This document shows positions 18,841 to 27,978 of a stretch of 34,587 bases of DNA, piece by piece. Source of the DNA: Phyllobacteriaceae bacterium (GTDB taxonomy: Bacteria; Pseudomonadota; Alphaproteobacteria; Rhizobiales; Rhizobiaceae). Where the stretch lies: the NCBI GenBank assembly GCA_024645155.1, contig JAHEGF010000004.1:1-34587 (forward strand), in the 5' to 3' direction. Under the pieces are notes generated by a model. That model was not told where the DNA came from. It saw nothing but the letters and a program-made list of their open reading frames with translations, and did no database searches. The stretch's first letter is position 1; every line of letters begins with the position of its first letter. The translations under genes were made by a program, and so were the position numbers.

Positions 18841-19440
18841 TTACTTGGCCTTGTCGCCTGCGTTGCGGATTGCGGTCGATGAAAGCGATGAACGCGGTCC
18901 GTGAATGAATGTCCATACCGGTGGCTTCATGCGGGGAAGCAGCATCGCATCGTCTTCATCGAGCCTTGCGTGATCGAACGTGATCGCCATGCGCGAGGAC
19001 AGATAGGAGAGCGTCGATCCTGGCCGGTCAATGATGGCGATCGGTATCGAGTTTGCAATTTCCTGCCAGTGTTGCCATCGGTGAAATCCTTTCAGATTGT
19101 CGGCCCCCATCAGCCAGACGAAATCAACACCAGCGTTGCGCTGTTGGACAATCGCGATAGCATCGGCGGTATATCGGATCCGGTGTCCGGCTTCAAAGGC
19201 GGTTACGTGGATGCGGGGATCGGTGGCGATCTTTTCCGACAGGCGGATGCGCTTTGCCAGCGGCAGCAAATGCCTGGTGTCCTTCAGCGGATTTCCGGGG
19301 GTCACGATCCACCATATCTGATCAAGACCAAGACGCCGCAGGGCGATCTCGCAGACAAGCGCGTGACCGTCATGGGGCGGGTTGAAGGATCCGCCGAACA
19401 GTCCGACCGACATGCCTCTTTCAACATGGGGCATGCGCAT
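18841..19440 (-). CDS. nadD: Nicotinate-nucleotide adenylyltransferase NadD
   Basis: NadD joins nicotinate mononucleotide and ATP to make deamido-NAD, a late step in NAD synthesis. The protein (199 residues from this start) has the nucleotidyltransferase motif GGSFNPPHDGHALV near the N-terminus, MGADNLKGFHRW in the middle, and the ISSTAIR-type ending SSLSSTAIRN. The open frame continues to a TTG at 19476 without a binding site; the ATG at 19440 has GGCAGG six bases upstream and is preferred, with ATG 19434 as a close alternative. It lies about 50 bases after proA and about 120 before rsfS. Confidence 0.95.
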   Translation of the reverse strand: MRMPHVERGMSVGLFGGSFNPPHDGHALVCEIALRRLGLDQIWWIVTPGNPLKDTRHLLPLAKRIRLSEKIATDPRIHVTAFEAGHRIRYTADAIAIVQQRNAGVDFVWLMGADNLKGFHRWQHWQEIANSIPIAIIDRPGSTLSYLSSRMAITFDHARLDEDDAMLLPRMKPPVWTFIHGPRSSLSSTAIRNAGDKAK

Positions 19441-19489
19441 ATGGTGCCTGCCTACCTGGTCGGATCCGGCGGTCAAGACGATTCCGGAC

Positions 19490-20776
19490 CTAGGGCCGTA
19501 TCTGGCCGGAGCCGCGGACCCGGTAGTTGAATGATGTCAACTGCTCAACACCGACGGGACCGCGTGCGTGCATCTTGCCGGTAGCGATGCCGATTTCCGC
19601 TCCCATGCCGAATTCTCCGCCATCGGCGAATTGTGTCGAAGCATTGTGCAACAATATTGCCGAATCGATTTCATTGAAGAATCGTTCCACCACGGCAGTA
19701 TCCTCCGCGATCACCGCTTCGGTATGATTCGAAGAATAGGCGTTGATATGGCTGATAGCGCCAGAAACGCCATCAACGAGTTTTACGGCAATGATTGCGT
19801 CGAGGTATTCCGTTGTCCAGTCCTGTTCGCTGGCCGGTTTTGCTTTCGGATATCTCCGGACCACCTCCGCGTCGCCGCGGATCGTGCAACCGGCCTTGTC
19901 GAGGGCTTCAAGGATCGGCACGAGATGTGTAGCTGCGCATTTCGCGTCGACGAGAAGCGTTTCGGCAGCTCCGCAAATGCTGGTACGGCGCATTTTCGCA
20001 TTGACGGTGATTTCGGTTGCCATCTCGAGTTCGGCCGAACCATCGACATAAACGTGGCACAACCCTTCAAGGTGGGCAAAGACCGGGACCCGGGCTTCGG
20101 CCTGTACCCTGCCGACCAGGCTGCGGCCGCCGCGTGGAACAATGACGTCGATCGTGCCGCCGAGGCCGCTGAGCATCTGACCGACGGCTTCGCGGTCAGC
20201 AACCGGTACCAACTGGATCGCCGTTTCGGGCAGTCCGGCCGATTTAAGTCCATTTTTCAGGCATGCGTGAATGGCGGCCGAAGAATGCCGGGAATCGGTG
20301 CCGCCGCGCAGAATCGCGGCGTTTCCCGCTTTCAGGCACAATGCACCGGCATCTGCGGTAACATTTGGGCGGCTTTCGTAGATGATGCCAATGACGCCAA
20401 GCGGAGTGCGTACGCGCTCGATGTGAAGCCCATTGGGGCGATCCCATTCCGCAATTACCGTGCCGACCGGATCGTCTAGGTCTGCTATCGCCCTGATTGC
20501 ACCGGCTATAGCAGCTACGCGCGGCCCATCAAGTGTGAGGCGGTCGATTAGCGAGGCGCTCAGCCCGGACTTCTGCGCTGCCGCGATATCATCTGCGTTG
20601 GCGGCAAGTATATCCGCTTCATTTTGCCGCACCGCATCGGCCATTGCGAGAAGTGCGGCATTTTTCCTGGCGGTACCGGCGGTTGCCAGGACGCGCGCGG
20701 CATCATGGGCGGCATTGCCGATATCCTGCATCAGCTGTTTCAAGCCGGTTTCGATACTGTCAGGTTTGTTCAACAT
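19490..20776 (-). CDS. proA: Glutamate-5-semialdehyde dehydrogenase (gamma-glutamyl phosphate reductase)
   Basis: ProA reduces gamma-glutamyl phosphate with NADPH to glutamate semialdehyde, the second step of proline synthesis. The 428-residue product has the family length. It contains [41 protein letters not shown] and [11 protein letters not shown]. The probable catalytic cysteine is Cys268 in [13 protein letters not shown]. It begins two bases after the stop of proB, so kinase and reductase are made from one message, which suits channeling of the unstable phosphate intermediate. Confidence 0.97.
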   Translation of the reverse strand: MLNKPDSIETGLKQLMQDIGNAAHDAARVLATAGTARKNAALLAMADAVRQNEADILAANADDIAAAQKSGLSASLIDRLTLDGPRVAAIAGAIRAIADLDDPVGTVIAEWDRPNGLHIERVRTPLGVIGIIYESRPNVTADAGALCLKAGNAAILRGGTDSRHSSAAIHACLKNGLKSAGLPETAIQLVPVADREAVGQMLSGLGGTIDVIVPRGGRSLVGRVQAEARVPVFAHLEGLCHVYVDGSAELEMATEITVNAKMRRTSICGAAETLLVDAKCAATHLVPILEALDKAGCTIRGDAEVVRRYPKAKPASEQDWTTEYLDAIIAVKLVDGVSGAISHINAYSSNHTEAVIAEDTAVVERFFNEIDSAILLHNASTQFADGGEFGMGAEIGIATGKMHARGPVGVEQLTSFNYRVRGSGQIRP

Positions 20777-20778
20777 GG

Positions 20779-21948
20779 TCAGCTGTCCGTTGCCGTTTCA
20801 GTCCGGGTTCCAACGACAACCATGTCGTCGCGATGTATGACCGCTGCTCGGGCTTCATAGCCCAGAACGGATTCTATCTGCGTGCTTTTCAGACCGGCAA
20901 TCTTTACGGCATCTGCGGCATCATAGGCAACCAGACCTCGGGCAATTTCCTTTCCGGCTGGTGACAAGACCGCCACGGTGTCACCGCGGACGAACCTTCC
21001 CTTGATGGTTGTGATCCCGACTGCAAGCAGCGATTTGCCGCGCAGCAGGGCACCTTCAGCTCCCTGATCGATCGTGATTTGACCTGCCGGTTCAAGATTG
21101 CCGGCGATCCATGTCTTATAGGCGCGAACCGGGCTGGCGGATGCCTTGAACAGCGTTTTCGTGCCGTTGCCTGCAATCGCCGAAAGCGGGTTTTTTCTCG
21201 TTCCAAGGGCAATGACCATAGTGGCGCCCGATGTGGTAGCGATCCTGGCGGCTTCGAGTTTCGTTTTCATCCCGCCGCGCGACAGGCCTGACGCGGCATC
21301 GCCGGCCATCGCCTCGATTTCCGGCGTGATCCGGTCGACAACGGGAATGAGCCTGGCATCGGTGTTTTCTCCCGGCGGCCGGTCATAAAGGCCATCGACA
21401 TCGGACAGCAGGACGAGGAGATCCGATCCGATCATGGCCGCTACGCGGGCAGCGAGGCGGTCGTTGTCGCCATAACGAATTTCACTGGTTGCGGTGGTGT
21501 CGTTCTCGTTGATCACCGGAACGGCACCAAGTTTCAGCAATGTGGCCATGGTTGCGCGGGCATTGAGGTAACGCCGGCGCTCCTCGGTATCGCCAAGCGT
21601 GACCAATATTTGTCCGGACTTCAAACCGACGGCACCAAGCGCTGCCGACCATGCACTGGCAAGGGCGATCTGGCCGGCCGAGGCTGCAGCCTGGCTTTCT
21701 TCAAGCCTGAGTGCCCGCGAACCGAGGCCAAGAATGGTGCGCCCCAGGGCTATGGCGCCGGAAGATACGACCAGGATTTCTTTCTTCTGCGCTGCCAGCG
21801 CCGCAATGTCATCGGCCAGAGATGAAAGCCATTCCTGCTTGAGCCCGGTTGACGGATCAACCAGCAGTGACGATCCGATCTTGACCGTTATGCGTTTGTA
21901 GGGGGTGAGAAAAGAACTCCGTCCAGAGGAATTTGCCGCTGTGCTCAT
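20779..21948 (-). CDS. proB: Glutamate 5-kinase with PUA domain
   Basis: ProB phosphorylates glutamate, the first and feedback-controlled step of proline synthesis. The 389-residue protein has an amino-acid-kinase domain ([12 protein letters not shown] at about 20-31, [47 protein letters not shown]) and a C-terminal PUA domain from about 290 ([20 protein letters not shown]). The PUA domain is present in many but not all bacterial ProB. Its ATG overlaps the obgE stop by four bases, and proA follows directly. Confidence 0.97.
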   Translation of the reverse strand: MSTAANSSGRSSFLTPYKRITVKIGSSLLVDPSTGLKQEWLSSLADDIAALAAQKKEILVVSSGAIALGRTILGLGSRALRLEESQAAASAGQIALASAWSAALGAVGLKSGQILVTLGDTEERRRYLNARATMATLLKLGAVPVINENDTTATSEIRYGDNDRLAARVAAMIGSDLLVLLSDVDGLYDRPPGENTDARLIPVVDRITPEIEAMAGDAASGLSRGGMKTKLEAARIATTSGATMVIALGTRKNPLSAIAGNGTKTLFKASASPVRAYKTWIAGNLEPAGQITIDQGAEGALLRGKSLLAVGITTIKGRFVRGDTVAVLSPAGKEIARGLVAYDAADAVKIAGLKSTQIESVLGYEARAAVIHRDDMVVVGTRTETATDS

Positions 21949-22982
21949 AATGTCCAGCGTCCATCTTCGACTGGTTCGGGATTTTCATCCGCACGTGCCC
22001 GCTCGATGAATTTCATCAGCTTGCGAAGTACGTCTTCGGTGCCCTCATGGGTTACAGCAGACAGCATTGCAGGTTTCGTGCCGCAGACCTGTTCGAGTGC
22101 AGCAGATTTTACCTTACATTCCTTGGGGCTGACGGTATCGACCTGTGATAGCGCGACTACTTCGGGCTTGTCTCCAAGGCCGTGGCCGTAGGCCAGCATT
22201 TCATTACGAACGGTCAGGTAGGCCGCCGCCGGGTCGTCTTCGCGAGCCGATACCAGGTGCAGCAGCACGCGTGTACGCTCGACATGGCCGAGAAATCGAT
22301 CGCCTATGCCGATACCCTCGTGCGCGCCTTCGATCAGACCAGGAATGTCGGCAATCACGAATTCGCGGGCATCAATGCGGGCGACACCAAGGTTTGGATG
22401 CAGCGTCGTGAATGGGTAGTCGGCTATCTTGGGCTTTGCCGCGGTAACGGACGCCAGAAAAGTCGATTTCCCGGCATTGGGCAGACCGACCAACCCGGCG
22501 TCGGCAATCAACTTCAGTCTCAGCCAGATCGTGCGCTCGTCGCCACTCAGTCCCGGATTGGCACGGCGAGGCGCCCGGTTAGTAGAGGACTTGAAGTGGG
22601 CATTGCCAAAACCACCATTGCCGCCCTTGGCGAGGCGAAAACGCTGACCGATCTCGTGAAGGTCGCAAATCAGAGTTTCATTGTCATCTTCGAACACCTG
22701 GGTTCCGACCGGCACTTTCAAAACGACATCCGCACCCTTGGCGCCAGTCCGTGTCTTACCCATTCCGTGGGTGCCGGTCGCGGCCTTGAAATGCTGGCGG
22801 TAGCGGTAGTCGATCAGCGTGTTCAGTCCGTCAACCGCCTCTACCCAGACGTCTCCGCCGCGGCCGCCGTCGCCGCCATCGGGGCCGGCAAATTCGATGA
22901 ACTTCATATGCAGGAACGAAACTGACCCGGCACCGCCGTCACCCGACCTGATGTAGATTTTCGCCTGATCCAGAAATTTCAT
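21945..22982 (-). CDS. obgE: GTPase Obg/CgtA
   Basis: ObgE is an essential GTPase in maturation of the large ribosomal subunit and in growth control. The 345-residue product has the glycine-rich Obg fold (residues 1-160, with [13 protein letters not shown] and KGGNGGFGN), then the G domain with G1 GLPNAGKS at 166-173, G2 PFTTL, G3 DIPG at 212-215, and a G4 that reads SQVD at 279-282 where NKxD is usual. The C-terminal extension is short. Its stop overlaps the proB start. Position after rplU-rpmA is the classic arrangement, here with an acetyltransferase gene in between. Confidence 0.97.
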   Translation of the reverse strand: MKFLDQAKIYIRSGDGGAGSVSFLHMKFIEFAGPDGGDGGRGGDVWVEAVDGLNTLIDYRYRQHFKAATGTHGMGKTRTGAKGADVVLKVPVGTQVFEDDNETLICDLHEIGQRFRLAKGGNGGFGNAHFKSSTNRAPRRANPGLSGDERTIWLRLKLIADAGLVGLPNAGKSTFLASVTAAKPKIADYPFTTLHPNLGVARIDAREFVIADIPGLIEGAHEGIGIGDRFLGHVERTRVLLHLVSAREDDPAAAYLTVRNEMLAYGHGLGDKPEVVALSQVDTVSPKECKVKSAALEQVCGTKPAMLSAVTHEGTEDVLRKLMKFIERARADENPEPVEDGRWTL

Positions 22983-23006
22983 GACTTTGCTGCCGGCAGG
23001 ACCGGA

Positions 23007-23660
23007 CTAGTCCCTTTGTCTGTGCTTGCTGTAGCCGAAAGTTTTGTGATGCGCGAGACCCAATGCCTTGCCGGGGGCAGCCCGGAGGTTCATCCATTTT
23101 TCCCGCTCGAGCCTGTAGTGTGCCGATGGCATGGGGCCGGCGACTAGCGACGTGCACGTCTTTTCATGAGTGAATTCGAACCCGTTCTTCTCCAGAACCC
23201 GGCGCGAAGCCGGGTTGTCGATACGACAACGGGCGATCATTGAATCAATGGTGGTCGCACGGAACGCCAGATCGATTATTGCATGGGCGATTTCACTTGC
23301 GAAGCCATTTCCCCAATGGGGCTGTCCGATCCAGTAACCGATTTCGGGGCCATCGCTACGGTCGTCTATTCCGGCGCCGCCGACAAGAGTACCGGTATCG
23401 GCAAGGGTGCAGATGTATTTGCAGCCCGGCGAGCCGGGTTCGGCCACTTTCCCGAGAAATGCGCGCGCATCGGCTTCGCCATAGGGAAAAGGCATCGTTG
23501 ATGTCATTTCCGATATCGCACGATTGTTGGCAAGGCGGACCAGGTCGGGAATATCGTCGTCGACCGGCGCCCGCAGCACAAGCCGTTCGGTGACCAGGAC
23601 GGGGCAGTCGATCCTGCCCAGTACGCTGGTCTGATCGGTGGGTATGGTATTGGCGGTCAT
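23007..23660 (-). CDS. GNAT family N-acetyltransferase (RimJ/RimL-like)
   Basis: This protein transfers an acetyl group from acetyl-CoA to an amine; the substrate is not known. From the chosen start it has 217 residues. The order is TERLVLRAPVDDDIPDLVRL, then EIGYWIGQPHWGNGFASEI (the acetyl-CoA binding loop, in the RimJ/RimL variant), then NPASRRVLEKNGFEF. This subgroup often acetylates protein N-termini, including ribosomal proteins. It lies between rpmA and obgE, as in many rhizobia, which makes a ribosomal target plausible but unproven. Start choice is uncertain: ATG at 23660 or 23672; neither has a strong binding site, and both lie just after a hairpin. Confidence 0.88.
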   Translation of the reverse strand: MTANTIPTDQTSVLGRIDCPVLVTERLVLRAPVDDDIPDLVRLANNRAISEMTSTMPFPYGEADARAFLGKVAEPGSPGCKYICTLADTGTLVGGAGIDDRSDGPEIGYWIGQPHWGNGFASEIAHAIIDLAFRATTIDSMIARCRIDNPASRRVLEKNGFEFTHEKTCTSLVAGPMPSAHYRLEREKWMNLRAAPGKALGLAHHKTFGYSKHRQRD

Positions 23661-23679
23661 GGAATATCTCATACGGTAG

Positions 23680-23700
23680 AAAAAAGGGAGGCGGTCTCCC
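23680..23700 (-). terminator. Terminator-like hairpin downstream of rpmA
   Basis: On the minus strand, GGGAG and CTCCC form a 5-bp stem with a five-base loop, followed at once by six T residues. It stands about 80 bases after the rpmA stop and 20 bases before the acetyltransferase start. The stem is short, so termination is probably partial. It could separate the highly expressed ribosomal protein genes from the lower-level genes behind them. Confidence 0.5.
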
Positions 23701-23777
23701 GTCTCCCCTGATCCGTTCAAACTGCTGTCTGATCTGCCGGACCCGAAAACGGGAGCCGGAGATGATTGCGGAACCGG

Positions 23778-24047
<270 letters not shown>

Positions 24048-24070
24048 CGGTGTTCTCCTTTAAACCTTAT

Positions 24071-24736
24071 CTATGCCTTGCCGGCTTCCTTGACCAGTGC
24101 CTTGGCCTGGTCGCGCCAATCTGAGATCTGGTCGGCGCTGAACGGCATGGCCTCGTCAATGCGTGCTATGTCCTTGGCAGAAAATGCAGCGATCTGGGCA
24201 AAGGTGGTGATGCCCTGTTCATTCATTTGGTCTCGGGCTACCGGGCCGATACCCTTGATGGCTGTCAGATCGTCGCCTTTGCCCTTGGGTGCCTTGAACA
24301 ACGGAGCCGCAGCCTCAGGCGCCGATTTTGCAGACGCCTCCTTCTTTGGAGCAGGTTTGGCCTCGCTCTTGGCGGCCGGCGCGTCCGTCTTCTTTGCGAC
24401 CGGTTTTGCTGCAGCCTTTTTCGACGGCTTGGCGCCGCCGGTCAGGATCTCGGTAATGCGGACAGTTGAAAGCAACTGGCGATGGCCACGAATACGACGC
24501 GAATTCTGGCGCCGCCGCTTCTTGAAGGAATAGACCTTGGCGCCACGGCCTTGTTCGACGATCTCGGCTGCGACCGTCGCACCTGCAACCAGGGGCGCAC
24601 CTATTGTCGCGCCGACTGCGAGAACTTCGGCAAATTCGACGATGTCACCGGCTTCACCGGAGACGCGTTCAATCTTCAGTATGTCATCGGCGGCAACACG
24701 ATACTGCTTGCCACCCGTCTTGATGACTGCGAACAT
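24071..24736 (-). CDS. rplU: 50S ribosomal protein L21 with C-terminal helix-hairpin-helix domain
   Basis: L21 binds 23S rRNA in the large subunit. Residues 1-100 are a complete L21 ([41 protein letters not shown]). Residues about 101-152 are a linker almost wholly of Ala, Lys, Pro, Glu and Ser. Residues about 155-221 form a helix-hairpin-helix domain ([39 protein letters not shown]), of the kind often used to hold nucleic acid. At 221 residues it is about twice the usual size. Similar extended L21 proteins occur in rhizobia. The start at 24736 is fixed by the family N-terminus and by GAAAGGAAAA before it. Confidence 0.97.
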   Translation of the reverse strand: MFAVIKTGGKQYRVAADDILKIERVSGEAGDIVEFAEVLAVGATIGAPLVAGATVAAEIVEQGRGAKVYSFKKRRRQNSRRIRGHRQLLSTVRITEILTGGAKPSKKAAAKPVAKKTDAPAAKSEAKPAPKKEASAKSAPEAAAPLFKAPKGKGDDLTAIKGIGPVARDQMNEQGITTFAQIAAFSAKDIARIDEAMPFSADQISDWRDQAKALVKEAGKA

Positions 24737-24830
24737 CTTTTTTCCTTTCGGTGTTCGGTCCGAGTCTCGAGGCGACCAGTGATTGTGATCTGGCGTCCCG
24801 GCCCGTCTTTTTGGACAGTCTGTCGGGTTC

Positions 24831-24865
24831 AATAAAACACCGGCGCGGAAGCGATCCACGCCGGT
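24831..24865 (-). promoter_or_regulatory. Terminator-like hairpin at the 5' end of the rplU leader
   Basis: Minus-strand arms ACCGGCG and CGCCGGT (24859-24865 and 24839-24845) form a 7-bp GC stem around a 13-base loop, followed by GTTTTATT. It lies right after the predicted transcription start and about 95 bases before the rplU ATG. It may be an attenuator or a protein-binding leader element; the call as regulatory is inference from position. Confidence 0.45.
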
Positions 24866-24873
24866 CCGGGCAG

Positions 24874-24902
24874 TCCCTAGACGAAGCCTGGTACGGTGTC
24901 AA
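24874..24902 (-). promoter_or_regulatory. Candidate promoter of rplU-rpmA
   Basis: On the minus strand a perfect -35 TTGACA (24897-24902) and a weaker -10 TAGGGA (24874-24879) are separated by 17 bases. The predicted start is near 24867, giving a 130-base untranslated leader. Together with the leader hairpin and the tRNA promoter this accounts for most of the gene-free stretch 24737-25046. Confidence 0.6.
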
Positions 24903-24981
24903 GAACAACGCGGTGCGGCATGCCCGCCAGCCAGCGGCCTGCAGGATCCCAGTATGGCCATGTATTATGGCGGATTTGGGC

Positions 24982-25010
24982 TTGTTTCGGGCACAGCGCC
25001 GGTCTAAACA
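24982..25010 (+). promoter_or_regulatory. Candidate promoter of tRNA-Ser
   Basis: TTGTTT (24982-24987) and TAAACA (25005-25010) are 17 bases apart and lie about 40 bases before the mature tRNA. This is a fair sigma-70 match and a suitable distance for a short tRNA leader. Confidence 0.45.
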
Positions 25011-25046
25011 ACGCGCCGCGCCGGTCATGATACCGGATGCGCATGC

Positions 25047-25136
25047 GGAGAGGTGGCTGAGTGGTTGAAAGCACCGCACTCGAAATGCGGCATAGGGGCA
25101 ACCCTATCGGGGGTTCAAATCCCTCCCTCTCCGCCA
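25047..25136 (+). tRNA. tRNA-Ser (anticodon CGA)
   Basis: A 90-base class II tRNA is read by eye. The acceptor stem GGAGAGG pairs with CCTCTCC, followed by discriminator G and an encoded CCA at 25134-25136. The D arm is GGCTGAGTGGTTGAAAGC. The anticodon stem CCGCA/TGCGG closes the loop CTCGAAA, so the anticodon is CGA and it reads UCG. The long variable arm (TAGGGGCAACCCTA) is diagnostic for serine, and the T arm contains GGTTCAAATCC. It is divergent from rplU. Confidence 0.97.
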
Positions 25137-25148
25137 ATCCTGCCTGAC

Positions 25149-25178
25149 TTGACATTGGAAGCGCAGAAGCTGCTATCG
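25149..25178 (+). promoter_or_regulatory. Candidate promoter of the sterol-desaturase-family gene
   Basis: A perfect TTGACA (25149-25154) is followed after 18 bases by CTATCG (25173-25178). This would start transcription about 35 bases before the ATG at 25220. The -10 element is imperfect. Confidence 0.4.
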
Positions 25179-25219
25179 TGCCGTGGCTGCGTACAGGTCA
25201 ATTCGGAGATGGATGAACA

Positions 25220-26068
25220 ATGTTTCCCGATATCATCAAGTTTTTAATCGGGTTTGCGGTTCTGTTCATCGTCTTTCGCACATTGGAATTTTTCCGGTCG
25301 CGTGATCGTCGGCTCCCTGTACTGCGCCGGGGGTTCAGGACCGATCTGATCTACTGGTTTTTCACACCGTTTGTGGCGAGGCCCGTAACCAAGGTTTTCG
25401 TGGCACTTGCGATACTGCCCATAGCAATCCTGGCCTATGGCAGGTTGGACGCTGATATCATCCGCACCGGCTTTGGCCCCGTTTCACGATTGCCGCTTTG
25501 GGTGCAAGCGCTCGGCATTCTCGTACTCGGCGATTTTATCGGCTACTGGATGCATCGCTGGTTTCATGGTGCACGCCTTTGGAAATATCACGCCATTCAT
25601 CATTCCTCCGTTGATCTTGACTGGTTGTCATCGGTCCGGGTTCACCCCGTCAATGATATTCTCATGAGATTGGCGGGGACCGTTCCCATAGTGGGGCTCG
25701 GATTTGCCCCGATCGCGGTAGTCGGCGTAGTGCCTGTGCTGACACTGATGGCTGTTGTCCTACACGCCAATGTCGACTGGGATTGGGGACCGTTTCGCAC
25801 GGTAATCGCGTCACCGAGGTTCCACCGCTGGCATCACACTGATGAAACTGCGGCCCGCGACAAGAACTTTGCCGGAATTCTGCCGGTCTGGGACATTTTT
25901 TTTGGCACCTACTACATGCCGGCCGGCAAGCTGCCGGCGTCGTTCGGCACCCGGACGCCGGTTCCCGAAAGCCTGCCCGGGCAACTCGCCTATCCATTCC
26001 GAAAAAACCGGACGGAATCTGTTTCCGGTTCTGAACACGACTCCATCAGCGCAGTTGTGCGCAATTGA
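25220..26068 (+). CDS. Sterol desaturase / fatty acid hydroxylase family membrane protein
   Basis: These are di-iron membrane enzymes that hydroxylate or desaturate lipids. The 282-residue product has hydrophobic segments near 5-20, 48-72, 93-113 and 160-185, and the family's histidine clusters: HRWFH and HAIHH after the third segment, and RFHRWHH with a following TDE in the last third. Together these supply the eight or more histidines that hold two irons at the cytoplasmic face. Bacterial members act on varied lipids (carotenoids, hopanoid-like or ornithine lipids, for instance), and the substrate cannot be told here. It stands alone between the tRNA and the cyclase. The ATG follows CGGAGATGGATGAACA. 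Confidence 0.92.
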   Translation: MFPDIIKFLIGFAVLFIVFRTLEFFRSRDRRLPVLRRGFRTDLIYWFFTPFVARPVTKVFVALAILPIAILAYGRLDADIIRTGFGPVSRLPLWVQALGILVLGDFIGYWMHRWFHGARLWKYHAIHHSSVDLDWLSSVRVHPVNDILMRLAGTVPIVGLGFAPIAVVGVVPVLTLMAVVLHANVDWDWGPFRTVIASPRFHRWHHTDETAARDKNFAGILPVWDIFFGTYYMPAGKLPASFGTRTPVPESLPGQLAYPFRKNRTESVSGSEHDSISAVVRN

Positions 26069-26153
26069 GATTTGTATGCTGGTGGGTGGTTCGTGCTGAC
26101 TTGGGGTCAAGAACAAACGACATGGTACTGGTAGCAAACAATCGGAGAGTTTT

Positions 26154-27794
26154 GTGCGCAGTCGGCTAGCGGTTCTGATTTTTGCAGATCTCGTCGGTTA
26201 CTCGCGCCTGATGAGCGATGATGAGGCATTGGCAATCGGCGCGATACGCGAACTCAAGGAAAAGCACCTCGAGCCACGCGTTGCCGCGAATGGCGGCGAA
26301 ATCCTGAAACGCATGGGAGACGGCTGGATCATCGCCTTTTCGTCCGTAACCGCGACCATGAAGGCGGCAATGGAGGTGCAAACAAACCTTGCCTCTCATG
26401 CGGTCATAAAGCTCAGAATGGGTATTCATATTGGAGAAATCATCGAAGACGATACCGACTTTTACGGTGCCGGCGTGAACCTAGCGCAGCGGCTGCAGAC
26501 CGAAGCTCCGCCGGGTGGTATCATGATCTCGCAGGACCTTCACAGGCAACTAACCGGCGAAGCGGCGAAGGTGTTTACTGACGCGGGCAGCTTCAGGCTC
26601 AAGAATATTGCGCTTCCCGTCAACGGTTTTCAGTGGCGGCCGCAACTCGAAAGGGCTGACGTCGGCAGCGTGCCGACAATTGCCATCGAACCATTTGCCT
26701 GTGCGCCGGACAATGCGGAGACAGAAGCGGCGGTGGCGGATTTGCGCGACCAACTCATATTGCGATTGTCACGGCGGACCGGCATCAGGGTCCTCGACGA
26801 GGCTAGCAGCAATGCAAACAAATCGGTTTATGCCCTGCGCGGGCGTTTGCGGATTTCAGGCAATCGGGGCCGCATGAACCTCTCTCTTGTTGTCCGCGAA
26901 AACGGCAATATGGTCTGGTCGCAATCCTACGAGGGCAATACGTCGGATATTTTCAAATTCTGTGATGACCTGATCGAGAAATCGGATGCCGATTTGCGCA
27001 TTCAGATCAATGCATTCGACGATGACAGAATTGCCCATCTGCCCGATGACCGGCTGAGCATTTCGGAACTTCGCGGCCGGGCTGCTTCCAATTTCTACCA
27101 GTGCACCGTCGAATCCTGGGATCATGCCCGTCAGCTGATGGACCGGGCCCTCAGACTGAACCCGGCCGACCCGACGGCACTTGCCATGCATGCAGAATCC
27201 GTTGTCATGATCTCTGCGGCGCGGTACGAAATTCTTGACGCAGAGCAAATCGAACAGCTTGCAAACCAATTGAACCATGCTGTCGAGCTTTCGCCGCGCA
27301 GCGATTATGTTTTTACGGCCCGCGCCTTCTTTCGAACTTTCGTACTGCGCGATGTTATTGGCGCCATCAAGGATTCCGAACGGGCCCTGTCACTCAATCC
27401 CAGTTACCATGTCGCCTACGATACGCTCGGGATGGCACACCTCATGGCTGGCGATAACGGCGATGCAATCAGCGATTTGCAAAAGGCGGTTTCACTGAGC
27501 GAGACAGATCCGAGTTTACCATATCGGCTGTTCATGCTTGCAATCGCGTACCACTTCGAAAATCGCAATGCAGAAGCGCTGGATACTATCGAGCGCGCAA
27601 TCCTGCTGCGGCCCAATCAACGCAACTACCATATCCTAAAAATGGTCCTCTGCGGCAAAATCGGCGATGCCGAGGCTGAAAACGTTGCAAAATTGCGAGC
27701 CGCGCAATTACCATGGGAGCCTTCGATCCTGGCTCTGCGGCCGCCGTTGCCAGAGGACAAGGCCGATTTTGTCAAGCTGTTTTCGCCGGACTGA
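26154..27794 (+). CDS. Class III adenylate cyclase-type protein with TPR repeats
   Basis: The N-terminal 170 or so residues are a class III nucleotide cyclase domain. The metal-binding aspartates are Asp12 (FADLVGYS) and Asp56 (MGDGW), the purine-selecting pair is probably Lys52 and Asp102 (DFYGAGVN), and the transition-state residues are Asn109 and Arg113 (VNLAQR). All are present, so ATP cyclisation to cAMP is likely. A middle region (about 175-290) resembles the TolB-like segment found in rhizobial proteins of this layout, and several TPR-like helices follow to residue 546 (DRALRLNPADPTALAMHA; SERALSLNPSYHVAYDTLG; IERAILLRPNQ). No membrane segment is seen, so it is cytoplasmic. The GTG start has CGGAGAG before it. 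Regulation by protein binding to the TPR part is inferred. Confidence 0.92.
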   Translation: MRSRLAVLIFADLVGYSRLMSDDEALAIGAIRELKEKHLEPRVAANGGEILKRMGDGWIIAFSSVTATMKAAMEVQTNLASHAVIKLRMGIHIGEIIEDDTDFYGAGVNLAQRLQTEAPPGGIMISQDLHRQLTGEAAKVFTDAGSFRLKNIALPVNGFQWRPQLERADVGSVPTIAIEPFACAPDNAETEAAVADLRDQLILRLSRRTGIRVLDEASSNANKSVYALRGRLRISGNRGRMNLSLVVRENGNMVWSQSYEGNTSDIFKFCDDLIEKSDADLRIQINAFDDDRIAHLPDDRLSISELRGRAASNFYQCTVESWDHARQLMDRALRLNPADPTALAMHAESVVMISAARYEILDAEQIEQLANQLNHAVELSPRSDYVFTARAFFRTFVLRDVIGAIKDSERALSLNPSYHVAYDTLGMAHLMAGDNGDAISDLQKAVSLSETDPSLPYRLFMLAIAYHFENRNAEALDTIERAILLRPNQRNYHILKMVLCGKIGDAEAENVAKLRAAQLPWEPSILALRPPLPEDKADFVKLFSPD

Positions 27795-27863
27795 CTGCCT
27801 TTGACCACAGCACCTTGATTTGCGGGCTTTCAAACTCGGCTTCGCGGTAAAGTTGTGGGTAGT

Positions 27864-27870
27864 CTGGACT
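27864..27870 (+). promoter_or_regulatory. CTGGACT element upstream of tauA
   Basis: CTGGACT occurs here, and a close relative TTGGACT followed by CTGGATT lies at 28001-28012. Repeats of a CTGGAC type have been described for the taurine regulator TauR in Rhodobacter, from memory. The match is short and the spacing is large, so this is only a hint. Confidence 0.25.
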
Positions 27871-27963
27871 CCTATATCCATAACGTTTGGCGCTATCGTA
27901 TTGACGCTGTTATTGTTCAATCTCGAGTTTGGGAGATGTGTACCAAGCGGATTGAGCAAAAGA

Positions 27964-27978
27964 CCGGTTTGAAACCGG
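27964..27978 (+). promoter_or_regulatory. Palindromic operator candidate upstream of tauA
   Basis: CCGGTTT and AAACCGG form a perfect 7-bp inverted repeat around a single G, about 100 bases before the tauA start. The one-base centre suits a dimeric protein better than an RNA hairpin. No U-run follows. The gap 27795-28079 holds no gene that I can support. Confidence 0.5.

Noticed and set aside
18638-18916. 92-residue minus-strand open frame across the rsfS-nadD junction
   Set aside because: It overlaps the true rsfS frame and the nadD end in another frame, and its sequence has no family resemblance. Joining it to rsfS would need a frameshift.
19441-19476. Longer nadD start at TTG 19476
   Set aside because: No ribosome binding site is seen, the added residues are not part of the family, and ATG 19440 gives the normal N-terminus.
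24877-25155. 92-residue open frame on the minus strand across the tRNA, containing EREGFEPPIG
   Set aside because: This is the well-known spurious translation of the reverse strand of tRNA-Ser; the tRNA on the plus strand explains the conservation.
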